This document shows, piece after piece, positions 8,101 through 16,067 of a DNA stretch of 43,411 bases (position 1 is its first letter; each line of letters begins with the position of its first letter). Origin of the DNA: DATCLS01 sp036563805 (GTDB lineage Bacteria > Actinomycetota > Acidimicrobiia > Acidimicrobiales > VFJN01). Made by a program: the position numbers and the translations under genes. Location of the stretch: assembly GCA_036563805.1 (NCBI GenBank), contig DATCLS010000013.1:1-43411 (forward strand), written 5' to 3'. The notes beneath the pieces were generated by a model. That model worked only from the letters and a program-made list of their open reading frames with translations. It was not told where the DNA came from and did no database searches.

Positions 8101-11100
8101 CGGGCCACGACCGGGCTGTGGAACGCGCACGCCACCGGCAGCCGCTTGGCGCCGATGCCGGCGTCGCGCAGCCGGCCGAGCGCCTCCTCGATGGCCGGGG
8201 TGGTCCCGGCCACCACCAGCTGGGACGGGTGGTTGGCGTTGGCGACGACCACGTCCACCCCGTCGAGGACCTCGTCGACCCGCTCCCGCGGCGCGGACAC
8301 GGCGACCATGCCGCCGGCGTCACCGTCGGGCACGGCCTCGAGGATGGCGGCGGCCCGCGCCTCGCTGAGGGCGAGCAGCGACGGCTCGTCCAGAGCGCCC
8401 GCCACGGTCAGCGCCACCAGCTCGCCGTAGCTGTGCCCGGCCACCATGTCGGGCCGGACGCCGAACCGGTCGAGCACCTTGGCCGCGGCCAGGTCGGCCA
8501 GGCCCAGCGTGGGCTGCGCCATGCGGGTGTCGGTCAGGGCCTTGCGCTGGGCGTCGCGCTGCTCGTCGTCGAAGGCGGCCGGCGGCAGCATGACGTCGAG
8601 GTAGCGGGCGCCGAGCCGGAGCAGCGACCGGGTCTCGGCGAACGTGACGAACAGGTCGTTGGCCATGCCCGGGCGCTGGCTGCCCTGACCGGGGAACAGG
8701 AAGGCGACCCGGGGCGGCGCCCCGTCGGGCCCGGCCACCCCGTCGGGCACGGCGTCGGCCCGGTACACGCCCGGCCCGGCCTCGCCCCGGCGGGCGAGGT
8801 CGACCTTGGCCCGCAGGTCGTCGATGTCGTCGGCGACGATCGCCACCCGCACCGGCCCCCGCCCGGCCGTAGAGACGGCGGCGGCGATGTCGGCCAGCCG
8901 CCACACCCGTCCCCGCGGGACCGGCTCGGCCAGCCGGGCCGCCAGGTCGTCGAGCGCCTTGGCCACCGTGGCCTCGTCGCCCCGGAAGGCCACCAGCTCG
9001 GCCGGCCACAGGTCGACGGCCCGGCTGGGCACGTCGTCGTCGGGGTGCGACTCGATGACGGCGTGGAAGTTGGTGCCCCCGAACCCGAAAGCGCTGACCC
9101 CCGCCACCCGGCGCTCGTCGGGCCACGGACGCGACTCGTCGAGGAACACGAACGGGCTGGTCTCGGGGTCCCACCCCGGGTTGGGCCGTGTGATGTTGAG
9201 GGTGGGTGGCCGCACGCCGTGGTAGACGGCCTTGGCCGCCTTGATCAGCCCGGCCAGGCCGGCGGTGCACTTGGTGTGGCCGATATTCGACTTGACCGAC
9301 CCCACCACGCACGACGCCCGCTCCATGCCCGAGCGGGTGAAGGCCTCGGTGAGCGTGGCCAGCTCGGTGCGGTCGCCGACGGTGGTGCCGGTGCCGTGGG
9401 CCTCGACGAGCCCCACGTCGCGGGCGGCGACGCCGGCCTGGGCGTAGGCCCGGTCGACGGCCCGCTCCTGGCCCTCCTGCCTGGGTGCGGTGAGGCCGAG
9501 GCTACGGCCGTCGGACGAGGCGCCGACGGCCCGCACGACCGCGTAGATGCGGTCGCCGTCGCGCTCGGCGTCGGCCAGGCGCTTGAGGACGACGCAGGCC
9601 ACGCCCTCGCCGAGGGCGATGCCGTCGGCGGACTCGTCGAACGTGCGGCACTGGCCGGTGGTCGACAGGGCGTGGACGCTGGTGAACAGCAGGAAGTCCT
9701 GCACGCCGTTGTGGAGGTCGGCGCCGCCGCACAGCACCACGTCGCTGGTGCCGGCGGCCAACTCGGAGCAGGCGACGTCGAGGGCGGCGAGCGACGAGGC
9801 GCAGGCGGCGTCGACGGTGATGTTGCGCCCGCCCAGGTCCAGCCGGTTGGCGATGCGCCCGGCGATGACGTTGGTGAGCAGGCCGGGGAACGAGTCCTCG
9901 GAGATCTTGGGCAGCCAATCGTCCAGCTCGGGCGGCAGCTCGCCCATGTAGGAGGGGAACAGCGCCCGGAAGCCGTGGGCCGCCGACTGGTCGGTCCCGC
10001 CCTCGGCGCCGAACACGACCGACGTGCGCTCGCGGTCGAAGGGCCGCTCGGCGTAGCCGGCGTCGACCAGGGCGTCGGCCGCCACCTTGAGCGCCAGCAG
10101 CTGGGTCGGCTCGATGGCCGCTAGCGAGGCGGGCGGGATCCCGTAGGCGAAGGCGTCGAACGGGATGTCGGGCAGGAACCCTCCCCACTTGGAGGCGCTG
10201 CCCGACCGCAGGCTGGCGGTCTGGTGGTCCCAGGTGGGGTCGTAGTACTGGTCGGGGTCCCACCGCTCGCGGGGGACCTCGGTGATCGAGTTGACGCCCT
10301 CGACGATGTTGCGCCAGAACTCGTCGAGGTCGAGGGCGCCGGGCATGACACAGGCCATGCCGACGATGGCCACGTCGACCGGCTGGGGCTCGGGCCGGTC
10401 GCGCCGGACGAGCTGGCCCAGCTCGGCGTCGAGGTCGTCGGCGACCGCGGCCAGGTGCGCCGTGCCGCCGGCGGACACGGTCTCGTGCAGCTCGGCCACC
10501 GTCGTCCGCTCGCCCCGCAGCGTGGCGACGTCGCCGATCATGAACATGCCCTCGGTGCGCTGCTCGTCGCGGTCGACGGTGACCAGCTGGTCGCCCTCGC
10601 GCTTGAGGCCCTTCGACGCCACCCGCAGCCGGCCGAGGTTCAGGTTCTCGAGCTCGGCCCACTGGACCTGGGGCTCGGCACCCTCCTCCATGAGCCGGCG
10701 CCGGGTCTGCTCGAAGGTCTCGACGAACGGCGACTCGGCGCACCGGGTCTGGTGGCCGGGGCCGGACTCGAGCAGGGCGGTCCGCTCGCAGGCCAGCGCT
10801 TGGGCCTGGAACTCCTCGCCGATGGCGCCGGCGGCCACGGCCTCCTGGGTGAACAGGTAGGCGGTGCCCATGAGCACGCCGACCCGGGCGCCGCCCTCGG
10901 CCAGCGGGGCGGCCAGCGCCGCCACCATGGCCGCGCTGCGCTCGTCGTGGATACCGCCGGCGAACAGCACGTCGAGCTCGTCGAGCCGGCCGCCGGACCG
11001 CCCCCACTCGAGCAGCACCTCGACCTGGGCCTCCCACAGGGCGAAGCTCGAGCGGGGCCCGACGTGACCGCCGCACTCGAAACCCTCGAACACGAACCGG

Positions 11101-12410
11101 CGGGCGCTGTCCTTCAGGAACCGCTCCAACAGGCCGGGCGCCGGGACGTGCAGGAACGTCCGGATGCCGACCTCCTCCAGCGCGGCGGCCTGCGACGGCC
11201 GACCCCCGGCGATCAGGGCCAGCGGCGGACGCACGTCGCGGATGGCCTCGAGCTGCTCGTCGCGCAGCTCCTTGGGGACGAAGCCGAGCACGCCCACGCC
11301 CCACGGCCGGTCGCCCAGCAGCTCCTTGGTCTCCTCGAGCAGCGGGCGGACCTCGGGCGCCCGCAGCAACGCCAGGGCCAGGAACGGCAGGCCGCCGCCC
11401 TCGGCCACGGCGGCGGCGAACGGGGCCCGGTCCGACACCCGGGTCATCGGGCCTTGGACCACCGGGTAGCGGGTGCCGACGGCCTCGGCCACTCCCCGGC
11501 CGGGCGCCAGCGGTTCGGTGCGGCGGGCGGCGTCGACGTGCTCGGCGATCGCCGTCCGCAGGGCGTCGACCAGGCCGCCGACCGTGCCGAACCGGCCGGA
11601 CAGACGGGCCGCGGCGGCCGTGTCCTGCCCGACGGGTAGCGCCTGGTCGGCGAGGCTGGCCGTGCCGAGCCGGGGGACGATGTCCTCGGCGGTGGTCCGG
11701 GCGTCGAGGCCCGCCACCCACAGGTCGGGCCGGGTGTAGACGCGGTGGTCGCCGACCACGCGGGTCTCGCTGCCGTCCATGGCGGCGATGGCCGCCCGCA
11801 CCGGGCGGGGCAGGGCGCCACGCATCTCGCGCAGCAGCGCCACCTGCCCGTCGACGACGACGCCGGTGGCACCCCCGACGACGGCGGCCGGGGCGGTGTG
11901 CAGACCGATGCCGCCCTGCACCCACAGCGGGGCGTCGGTCAGCTCCCGGACCTGCTGGGCGAGGACGAACGCGCCGGTGGTGCCGACCCGGCCGCCGCTC
12001 TCGGCGCCCTTGGCCACCAGGCCGTCGGCGCCGGCGGCGAGCGCGGCCCGGGCCTCGTCGGCCGAACGGACCTCGGCGACCACCCACCGGCCGCCCTGCC
12101 GCCACCCGGCCATGCGGCCGGGATCGGCGACGACGGCGGGGTCGGCGACCACCACGGTGTCGACGGGCTCGGGCAGGTCGGAGGGGTCGAGGGCGCACCG
12201 CTCGGACACCCGCACGCCGAAGCTGGCGTCGGTGCGGGACGCGACCAGGGCCAGCGCGTCGCGCGCCGGACCGGGCTCCGCTCCCAGGTCGAGGATCCCG
12301 AACGCGCCGGCGCGGGCCGCCGCCACGACCACCCTGGGCACCGGCTGGCCGAATGGCGTCAGCACCCAGACGAGATCACGTTCGCGCGAGCGCGAAGAGT
12401 CGAAACGCAC
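5178..12410 (-). CDS. Iterative type I PKS/PUFA-like megasynthase: tandem NMO(ER)-KS-AT-ACP-KR
   Basis: 2410 aa from the GTG at 12410, chosen because GGAAAGGGG lies 7 nt upstream; a TTG at 12434 is too close to the predicted transcript start. In order it carries a degenerate nitronate-monooxygenase-like barrel (about 1-220; GAESGGRVG has Arg where His is normal) and a second intact NMO/PfaD-like barrel (about 300-610; ECGGHVG with His449, the flavin enoylreductase type of PUFA synthases). KS spans about 660-1120 (Cys870 in DAACASS, EAHGTGT, KSNIGHT), AT about 1250-1560 (Ser1327 in GHSYGE) and one ACP about 1760-1850 (Ser1803 in LSIDSIKR). After an Ala/Pro linker comes KR, about 2120-2400 (TGGARGI, Tyr2320 in DYAAAND). 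Together with the dehydratase at 1-1614 it has all reductive-loop activities for a reduced polyketide or fatty acid. The ACP segment has atypical codon use. The product is unknown. Confidence 0.9.
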   Translation of the reverse strand: MRFDSSRSRERDLVWVLTPFGQPVPRVVVAAARAGAFGILDLGAEPGPARDALALVASRTDASFGVRVSERCALDPSDLPEPVDTVVVADPAVVADPGRMAGWRQGGRWVVAEVRSADEARAALAAGADGLVAKGAESGGRVGTTGAFVLAQQVRELTDAPLWVQGGIGLHTAPAAVVGGATGVVVDGQVALLREMRGALPRPVRAAIAAMDGSETRVVGDHRVYTRPDLWVAGLDARTTAEDIVPRLGTASLADQALPVGQDTAAAARLSGRFGTVGGLVDALRTAIAEHVDAARRTEPLAPGRGVAEAVGTRYPVVQGPMTRVSDRAPFAAAVAEGGGLPFLALALLRAPEVRPLLEETKELLGDRPWGVGVLGFVPKELRDEQLEAIRDVRPPLALIAGGRPSQAAALEEVGIRTFLHVPAPGLLERFLKDSARRFVFEGFECGGHVGPRSSFALWEAQVEVLLEWGRSGGRLDELDVLFAGGIHDERSAAMVAALAAPLAEGGARVGVLMGTAYLFTQEAVAAGAIGEEFQAQALACERTALLESGPGHQTRCAESPFVETFEQTRRRLMEEGAEPQVQWAELENLNLGRLRVASKGLKREGDQLVTVDRDEQRTEGMFMIGDVATLRGERTTVAELHETVSAGGTAHLAAVADDLDAELGQLVRRDRPEPQPVDVAIVGMACVMPGALDLDEFWRNIVEGVNSITEVPRERWDPDQYYDPTWDHQTASLRSGSASKWGGFLPDIPFDAFAYGIPPASLAAIEPTQLLALKVAADALVDAGYAERPFDRERTSVVFGAEGGTDQSAAHGFRALFPSYMGELPPELDDWLPKISEDSFPGLLTNVIAGRIANRLDLGGRNITVDAACASSLAALDVACSELAAGTSDVVLCGGADLHNGVQDFLLFTSVHALSTTGQCRTFDESADGIALGEGVACVVLKRLADAERDGDRIYAVVRAVGASSDGRSLGLTAPRQEGQERAVDRAYAQAGVAARDVGLVEAHGTGTTVGDRTELATLTEAFTRSGMERASCVVGSVKSNIGHTKCTAGLAGLIKAAKAVYHGVRPPTLNITRPNPGWDPETSPFVFLDESRPWPDERRVAGVSAFGFGGTNFHAVIESHPDDDVPSRAVDLWPAELVAFRGDEATVAKALDDLAARLAEPVPRGRVWRLADIAAAVSTAGRGPVRVAIVADDIDDLRAKVDLARRGEAGPGVYRADAVPDGVAGPDGAPPRVAFLFPGQGSQRPGMANDLFVTFAETRSLLRLGARYLDVMLPPAAFDDEQRDAQRKALTDTRMAQPTLGLADLAAAKVLDRFGVRPDMVAGHSYGELVALTVAGALDEPSLLALSEARAAAILEAVPDGDAGGMVAVSAPRERVDEVLDGVDVVVANANHPSQLVVAGTTPAIEEALGRLRDAGIGAKRLPVACAFHSPVVARASETLARYLDSVDVTEPRLPVYSNLTADLYPADGRKVRDLLANQVANGVRFTDEVRAMYEAGARVFVEVGPGRVLTGCVERTLGDAPHLAVATDRPGEHGVRALLQALGQLAVAGVDVDVAELFEGRSADPTAWTKPAPPPRWTVNGHLVRNADGDVVPGGLRPADTVPRVAWSRGAGVGAGASLGALAGAGAGANGGGFGAPGGPAQLAPAAAGAAGRATAAAAAAGGGTVPADQVPADQVLVEYFRAAHEIIGAGHQLVLNYLGYQPAPANGAAAPALVPLAGGNGNGHGTGAATALAPAPAGPPAGAGGPAAAAPAAAPAGVSLPAPEELLARLTAIVSARTGYPEDMLGPDLDVEADLSIDSIKRLEILGELADEIGLTEGGSLDQLEDLVEELAARKTLRGIVDFLFEHTDRLGGADPGVAGAAPATPAGDGAGAPAVAAPASGAASAAAPAAPTAPAPVATASSPASAGGNGTGTGSGIPAAANRFITTLVDAPLAEPRDLGGLAVRVTGAGPVAAALASELADRGAGAGTGAADVVVVTDLLDHLGGGDPATEPVTMPELYARIRPFLLDAPSEVVVVTPLGGGLGVDPPAPAGPDGLPVGAGARGLVKTAALELDGRVRLVDVDPAAPADALARTLADEVGQADAPVEVAWRAGRRRASRIVPRPDLDGRSDLRLSEDSVVLLTGGARGITARVAVALARRWACRVELVGRSALPEGEEPPELAACGDRTALRAALVRAGQRDPKAIERECDRILAGREVAGTLAALRDVGSGVTYHQVDVRDAEALTAVVQGIYERHGRLDGIVHGAGVLDDHFIADKTPEAFERVFATKVDAARTLVTAVRRATAEGGHAPPAFVAFFGSIAGVCGNRGQADYAAANDALDAMAATNADLAGRVFAVDWGPWSTEAGMVDDALARLFEAGGMGLIQVDDGTGVLLDEISAAAAGAAQPAQVTVARCAPELLAP

Positions 12411-12448
12411 GATGCGTCCCCTTTCCCCAGACAAGGTCGCCCGCGGAG

Positions 12449-12478
12449 ATTATGGACTACCCGTCCATGACCTGCCAG
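12449..12478 (-). promoter_or_regulatory. Megasynthase promoter with embedded inverted repeat
   Basis: On the minus strand CTGGCA (12473-12478), an 18-bp spacer and CATAAT (12449-12454) form a sigma70-like promoter about 40 nt before the GTG at 12410. A perfect repeat ATGGAC-N5-GTCCAT (12452-12468) lies between and over the boxes, the classic position for a repressor operator. The promoter call is moderate; the regulator is unknown. Confidence 0.5.
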
Positions 12479-12595
12479 AGCTGTTGACGCGTTAGGGAAA
12501 TTGGACGCTATCTGCTGACGCTCGCGTCTGAGGGCGTTCCGGCTGCTCCGGCGCTTGATGCTCGGCTCCGCGCGTGCGGGCCGCGGAAGCTCGGC

Positions 12596-13507
12596 TCAGG
12601 GCAGCTCGGCGAGGCGGGCGGCCGCGGTCGCGCAGGTGTCGGAGATCCACTCCACCTGGCGGCCGGGGGCCGGCATCACCATGACCGTGCCGATCCCGAG
12701 CTTGGCGTAGTCGGCCATCTCGGAGACGAAGCCGTCCACGTCGCCACTCGCCAGCGCGGTGCCGGGATAGAGCACGGTCTTGCGGATCGCCGACTCGTCC
12801 CGGCCGACGTCGTCGCAGTGCCGGCGCAGCACGTCCAGCTTGTGGGCGACGTCCTTCGGGGAGGTGGCGAACAGGTTGCAGGCGTCGGCGTACTGGGCGA
12901 CCAGGCGCAGGGTCTTCCGCTCGCCGCTGCCGCCGATGAGGATGGGCGGGTGGGGATCGGCCACGGGCGACGGGACGCACAGCGTCTCGGCCAGCTGGTA
13001 GTGACGGCCCTCGTACGGCCCGTTGTTGGCGGGGTCCCACATCTGCAGGCAGATCTGCAGCGTCTCCTCCAGGCGCTCGAAGCGCTCGGCCGTCGGCGGG
13101 AACGGCACGCCGAGGCCCCGGTGCTCGCGCTCGTACCACGCGGCGCCGATGCCGAGCGTGGCCCGCCCCTCCGACAGCGAGTCGAGCGTCGCCACGATCT
13201 TGGCCAGGAGCCCGGGATGGCGGTAGGTCACGCCGGTGACCAGCAGACCGAGCTGGACCGTCGACGTGTGGGCGGCGAGGAAGCCGAGCGTCGTGTAGCC
13301 CTCGAGCATGGGCTCGTCCGCGGGGGCGGAGGCCTCCATCTGGAAGTAGTGGTCCATGACCGAGAGCCACGTGGCACCCGAGGCCTCGACGGCCTCGGCG
13401 ACGCGCGCCAGCTCGGGGCCGAGGGCGCCCGCCTTGGTCGGGTTGGCGGGTTCGGCGGCTCCGCCGGTCCCGAAGTCGAAGTTCCACACGTGGATCCCAA
13501 GCTCCAT
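12596..13507 (-). CDS. LLM-class F420-dependent oxidoreductase
   Basis: 303 aa. Luciferase-like monooxygenase-fold TIM-barrel protein of the type that uses coenzyme F420. Typical segments are LGIHVWNFDFG at the N-terminus, EASGATWLSVMDHYFQ, TSTVQLGLLVTGVTYRHPGL, LSEGRATLGIGAAWYEREH (residues near 110-130), ADPHPPILIGGSGERKTLRL and a C-terminal GIGTVMVMPAPG barrel strand. The ATG at 13507 was chosen because TAGCGT (13515-13520) lies 7 nt upstream with TTGACT (13540-13545) behind it, pointing to a leaderless transcript; longer readings would cover the promoter. It is divergent from the TetR at 13762, whose likely operator lies inside this promoter. The substrate is unknown; a hydride-transfer role on a lipid or polyketide is only inference. 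Confidence 0.88.
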   Translation of the reverse strand: MELGIHVWNFDFGTGGAAEPANPTKAGALGPELARVAEAVEASGATWLSVMDHYFQMEASAPADEPMLEGYTTLGFLAAHTSTVQLGLLVTGVTYRHPGLLAKIVATLDSLSEGRATLGIGAAWYEREHRGLGVPFPPTAERFERLEETLQICLQMWDPANNGPYEGRHYQLAETLCVPSPVADPHPPILIGGSGERKTLRLVAQYADACNLFATSPKDVAHKLDVLRRHCDDVGRDESAIRKTVLYPGTALASGDVDGFVSEMADYAKLGIGTVMVMPAPGRQVEWISDTCATAAARLAELP

Positions 13508-13514
13508 GAGCGGG

Positions 13515-13545
13515 ACGCTACGGCTTCGAGCGCGCTCGAAGTCAA
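13515..13545 (-). promoter_or_regulatory. Leaderless LLM promoter with perfect 18-bp palindrome in the spacer
   Basis: TTGACT (13540-13545), a 19-bp spacer and TAGCGT (13515-13520) lie on the minus strand, 7 nt before the ATG at 13507. The palindrome CTTCGAGCGCGCTCGAAG (13524-13541) fills the spacer and touches the -35 box. With a divergent TetR gene next door, it is the most likely TetR operator in the window. Confidence 0.65.
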
Positions 13546-13761
13546 GGAATCGCCGCGCTCCGGCCGGGGGTCCATCGGGATCCGCCGGGATGCGGGCCGC
13601 ACGCCGCATACTGACAGCCGCTCACCGCGTGCGGTCCGACCGAGCGTGCCTGAACGCTCAACGGGCTCACATCTTCACTTTGAGTGCAATCATGGTGCCC
13701 GCTGCGGTCACGCCTGGGGGCGGGCCACGTCTATCTCCGGGTCCGGGGAGGGACCATCCAC

Positions 13762-14514
13762 ATGCCATCAGGAGCTGCGCCGAGAGGCGTGCCGCCGCCC
13801 ATCCGTCAGCGCCTGAGCCGGGAGGCGCGCGTCGAGCAGCTGCTCGACGTCGCCGAGCACGTCTTCGCCGAGTACGGGTACGAGGCGACCTCGATCGAGC
13901 GGCTGGCCAAGGCCGCCGGGGTCAGCCGGCCCGTCGTCTACGCCCACTTCGGATCCAAGGACGGGATCTACCTGGCCTGCCTGCGCCGGGCCCGCCGCCA
14001 GCTGGACGAGGCCGTCCTGTCCGCCGTCCTCGGGGTCGAGGACCTGCAGGAGCGGCTGACCGCCGGCATCGACGCCACGTTCGCTTTCATCGAGGCCTAC
14101 CCCGCCCGGTGGGCGGTCGTCTACAACGGCGTCGCCGTGTCCGGGCCGGTGGCCGAGGAGGCGTGGCGGCTGCGGCTGTCCACCGTCGACCAGATCGCGG
14201 CTCTGATCCAGATCGCCACCCCCGACACGCCGCCCCGGCAGGTCGAGGCGTTCGCCCACGCCCTGTCGGGGGCCGTCGAGGAGACCGAGCGGTGGTGGCG
14301 ACACACGCCGGGGCTGTCGCGGGCCGAGGCGGTCCGGCAGCTCAGCGACTTCGCCTGGCGGGGCGTGCGGGTGCTGGCGGAGTACCGGAGGCCCGGGGGA
14401 CCGGGGGTTCCCGGCGGCGCCGCGGGTCCCGGCGGGGCGGCGCCCGAGGACAGCGACACGGCCGGGGCTGGGGCCCCCGAGGACGGGGACTCCCCGGACG
14501 GGAGCTCGATCTGA
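13762..14514 (+). CDS. TetR/AcrR-family transcriptional regulator
   Basis: 250 aa. The N-terminal helix-turn-helix is clear: VEQLLDVAEHVFAEYGYEATSIERLAKAAGVSRPVVYAHFGSKDGIY, roughly residues 24-70. It is followed by an all-helical ligand-binding domain and a Gly/Pro/Asp-rich tail (about residues 210-250). The ATG at 13762 has GGGAGGG 9-10 nt upstream. It is divergent from the LLM-type oxidoreductase, so it most likely represses that gene and perhaps itself through the palindrome at 13524-13541. Its last codons and stop are part of a ~105-bp direct duplication, and the disordered tail may have arisen from such expansions. The family call is firm; the ligand is unknown. Confidence 0.92.
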   Translation: MPSGAAPRGVPPPIRQRLSREARVEQLLDVAEHVFAEYGYEATSIERLAKAAGVSRPVVYAHFGSKDGIYLACLRRARRQLDEAVLSAVLGVEDLQERLTAGIDATFAFIEAYPARWAVVYNGVAVSGPVAEEAWRLRLSTVDQIAALIQIATPDTPPRQVEAFAHALSGAVEETERWWRHTPGLSRAEAVRQLSDFAWRGVRVLAEYRRPGGPGVPGGAAGPGGAAPEDSDTAGAGAPEDGDSPDGSSI

Positions 14515-14684
14515 GGCCGTCGGCCGGCGTGCCGGCCAGGGGTGGGCGGAACGTGTCCAGCCGGGTCGGGCCGGGCGGGCCGCGGGGCGGGGCCGGCTCC
14601 GGACGGGAGCTCGGTCTGAGGCCGTCGGCCGGCGTGCCGGCCAGGGCGTGGGCGGAACGTGTCCAGCCGGGTCGGGCCGGGGTC
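14494..14684 (+). repeat. Direct duplication (105-bp period) of the tetR 3' end and its hairpin
   Basis: Copy 1 is 14494-14577 and copy 2 is 14599-14684. Each holds the last codons and TGA of tetR, a hairpin GGCCGGC-GT-GCCGGCC (14522-14537 and 14627-14642), and about 45 bp beyond. The copies differ by one substitution (ATC against GTC before TGA) and one indel. The hairpins could act as tandem terminators, though there is no T-run. Confidence 0.85.
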
Positions 14685-14754
14685 GGGCCGGGCGAGCACG
14701 GGCGGGCCGCGGGGGCCGGCTCCGGCCGGCGCTGGCGTGCCGGGCCCGGCGGCC

Positions 14755-16002
14755 GTGACGTCCCCTGATGCCGGCCGGGGCCGCGCTACGTTCCCAGCCA
14801 CGACGGACCGGACCGAGCCGTCCCCGCCCACCGGGCCGGCGACGCTGGCCCCGTGGCGGCGGCCCCTCCGGGCCCGCGACGGCGGCGAGGCGCACCGCGT
14901 CGCCACGCCACTGGAGGTGCTGTTCGACCTGTGCTTCGTCGTGGCCGTGGCGCAGGCGGCCGCCGCCCTCCACCACGCCCTCGCGGAGGACCACATCGGC
15001 GACGCCGTGGCCAGCTACCCGATCGTGTTCTTCGCGGTGTGGTGGGCGTGGATGAACGTCACCTGGTTCGCGTCGGCGTACGACAACGACGACGTGCCCT
15101 ACCGGCTGGCGGTGTTGGTCCAGATCGCAGGCGGGCTGATCCTGGCGGCGGGCGTGACGCGGCTGTTCGACGACGGCGACTTCGGCGTCGTCACGCTGGG
15201 CTACGCGGTGATGCCCGCCGCGCTCGTCTGGCAGTGGTTGCGGGCCGCCCGCGACAACCCCGACCACCGACGCATCGACGTCCGCTACGCCGTCGGCGTC
15301 GCGACGTGCATGATCGGGTGGGGCCTGCTCCTGGTCCTCCCCGAGGCTGGGCCGCCGTCGGCGTCCCGCTGATGGTCGTGGCCGAGCTGGCGGTGCCCAT
15401 CTGGGCCGAGCGGGCCACCGTCCTGCCTGGCACCCGCACCACATCGCCGAGCGCTACGGCTGTTCACGATCGTCGTGCTCGGCGAGTCGATCCTGGCCGC
15501 CACCGTGGCCGTCCAGTCCGCCCTCGACGCCGGCGGCACGCTCGGCGACCTGGCCGAGGTGGCGGCCGGCGGCCTGCTGGTGGTGTTCGCCATGTGGTGG
15601 CTGTACTTCGGCAAGCCGGCCCGGCACGGCGGCGTGACGTCCGCCGTGTCGTTCGTCTGGGGGTACGGGCACCTGTTCGTGTTCGCGGCCGCCGCCGCGG
15701 TCGGGGCCGGCCTGGCCGTGGCCGTCGACCAGGCCACCCACCACGCCGAGATCACCGCCCGGGGCGCGGCGCTGGCGGTGGCGGTGCCGGTGGGGCTGTA
15801 CCTCATCAGCCTGTGGGTGCTGCACAGCGGGATCGCCGAGCCGGGCCAGAGGCCGCGCGGCTGGCGCTTCCCGGTGGTGGCGGTGCTGCTGGTGGCCGCC
15901 GCCGCGCTGACCGGGTCGATCCTGGTGGTCGGCCTGGTGCTCGCCGGGCTCGTCGCCCGCACGATCGGCCCGTGGGCGCCGGTGGAGCCGGCGGGTGCCT
16001 GA
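14755..16002 (+). pseudogene. LtrA-family membrane protein with three single-base losses
   Basis: Low-temperature-requirement-A family, multi-pass inner-membrane protein of unclear function. The N-terminal part (to about 15345) has the family signature VATPLEVLFDLCFVVAVAQ and FFAVWWAWMNVTWFASAYD. The reading then moves through all three frames: WAAVGVPLMVVAELAVPIWAERA (third frame, ~15345-15420), WHPHHIAERYG (second frame, ~15428-15459), then LFTIVVLGESILAATVAVQ back in the first frame to 16002. Each step equals the loss of one base (near 15340-15347, 15421-15428 and 15457-15462). The start is uncertain: GTG at 14755, or, 7 nt after a TACGTT box (14787-14792), an in-frame ACG at 14800. The gene is either decayed or affected by sequencing errors; translated ends are otherwise well conserved. 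Confidence 0.75.
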
Positions 16003-16032
16003 ACCGTCCGGCTCCCCCTCCAGGAGCGGAGC

Positions 16033-16049
16033 CCGGCCCGCCGGGCCGG
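16033..16049. terminator. Hairpin between convergent ltrA-like and copD-like genes
   Basis: CCGGCCC-GCC-GGGCCGG is a perfect 7-bp stem lying between two genes that end toward each other. There is no T-run on either side, so a rho-independent role is only possible. An 11-bp direct repeat GGCGTCAGATG (16051-16061, 16064-16074) follows and covers the copD-like stop. Confidence 0.4.
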
Positions 16050-16067
16050 CGGCGTCAGATGGTGGCG

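Noticed and set aside
5010..10124. Plus-strand 1704-codon open frame opposite the megasynthase
   Set aside because: It is the antisense shadow of a GC-rich gene: its composition is Gly/Arg/Val/His-rich without domains, while the minus frame has KS, AT, ACP and KR active-site motifs.
12484..12514. TTGACG and TATCTG on the plus strand as a promoter
   Set aside because: Spacing is 19 bp, it points into the 3' end of the opposite-strand LLM gene, and no plus-strand gene follows.
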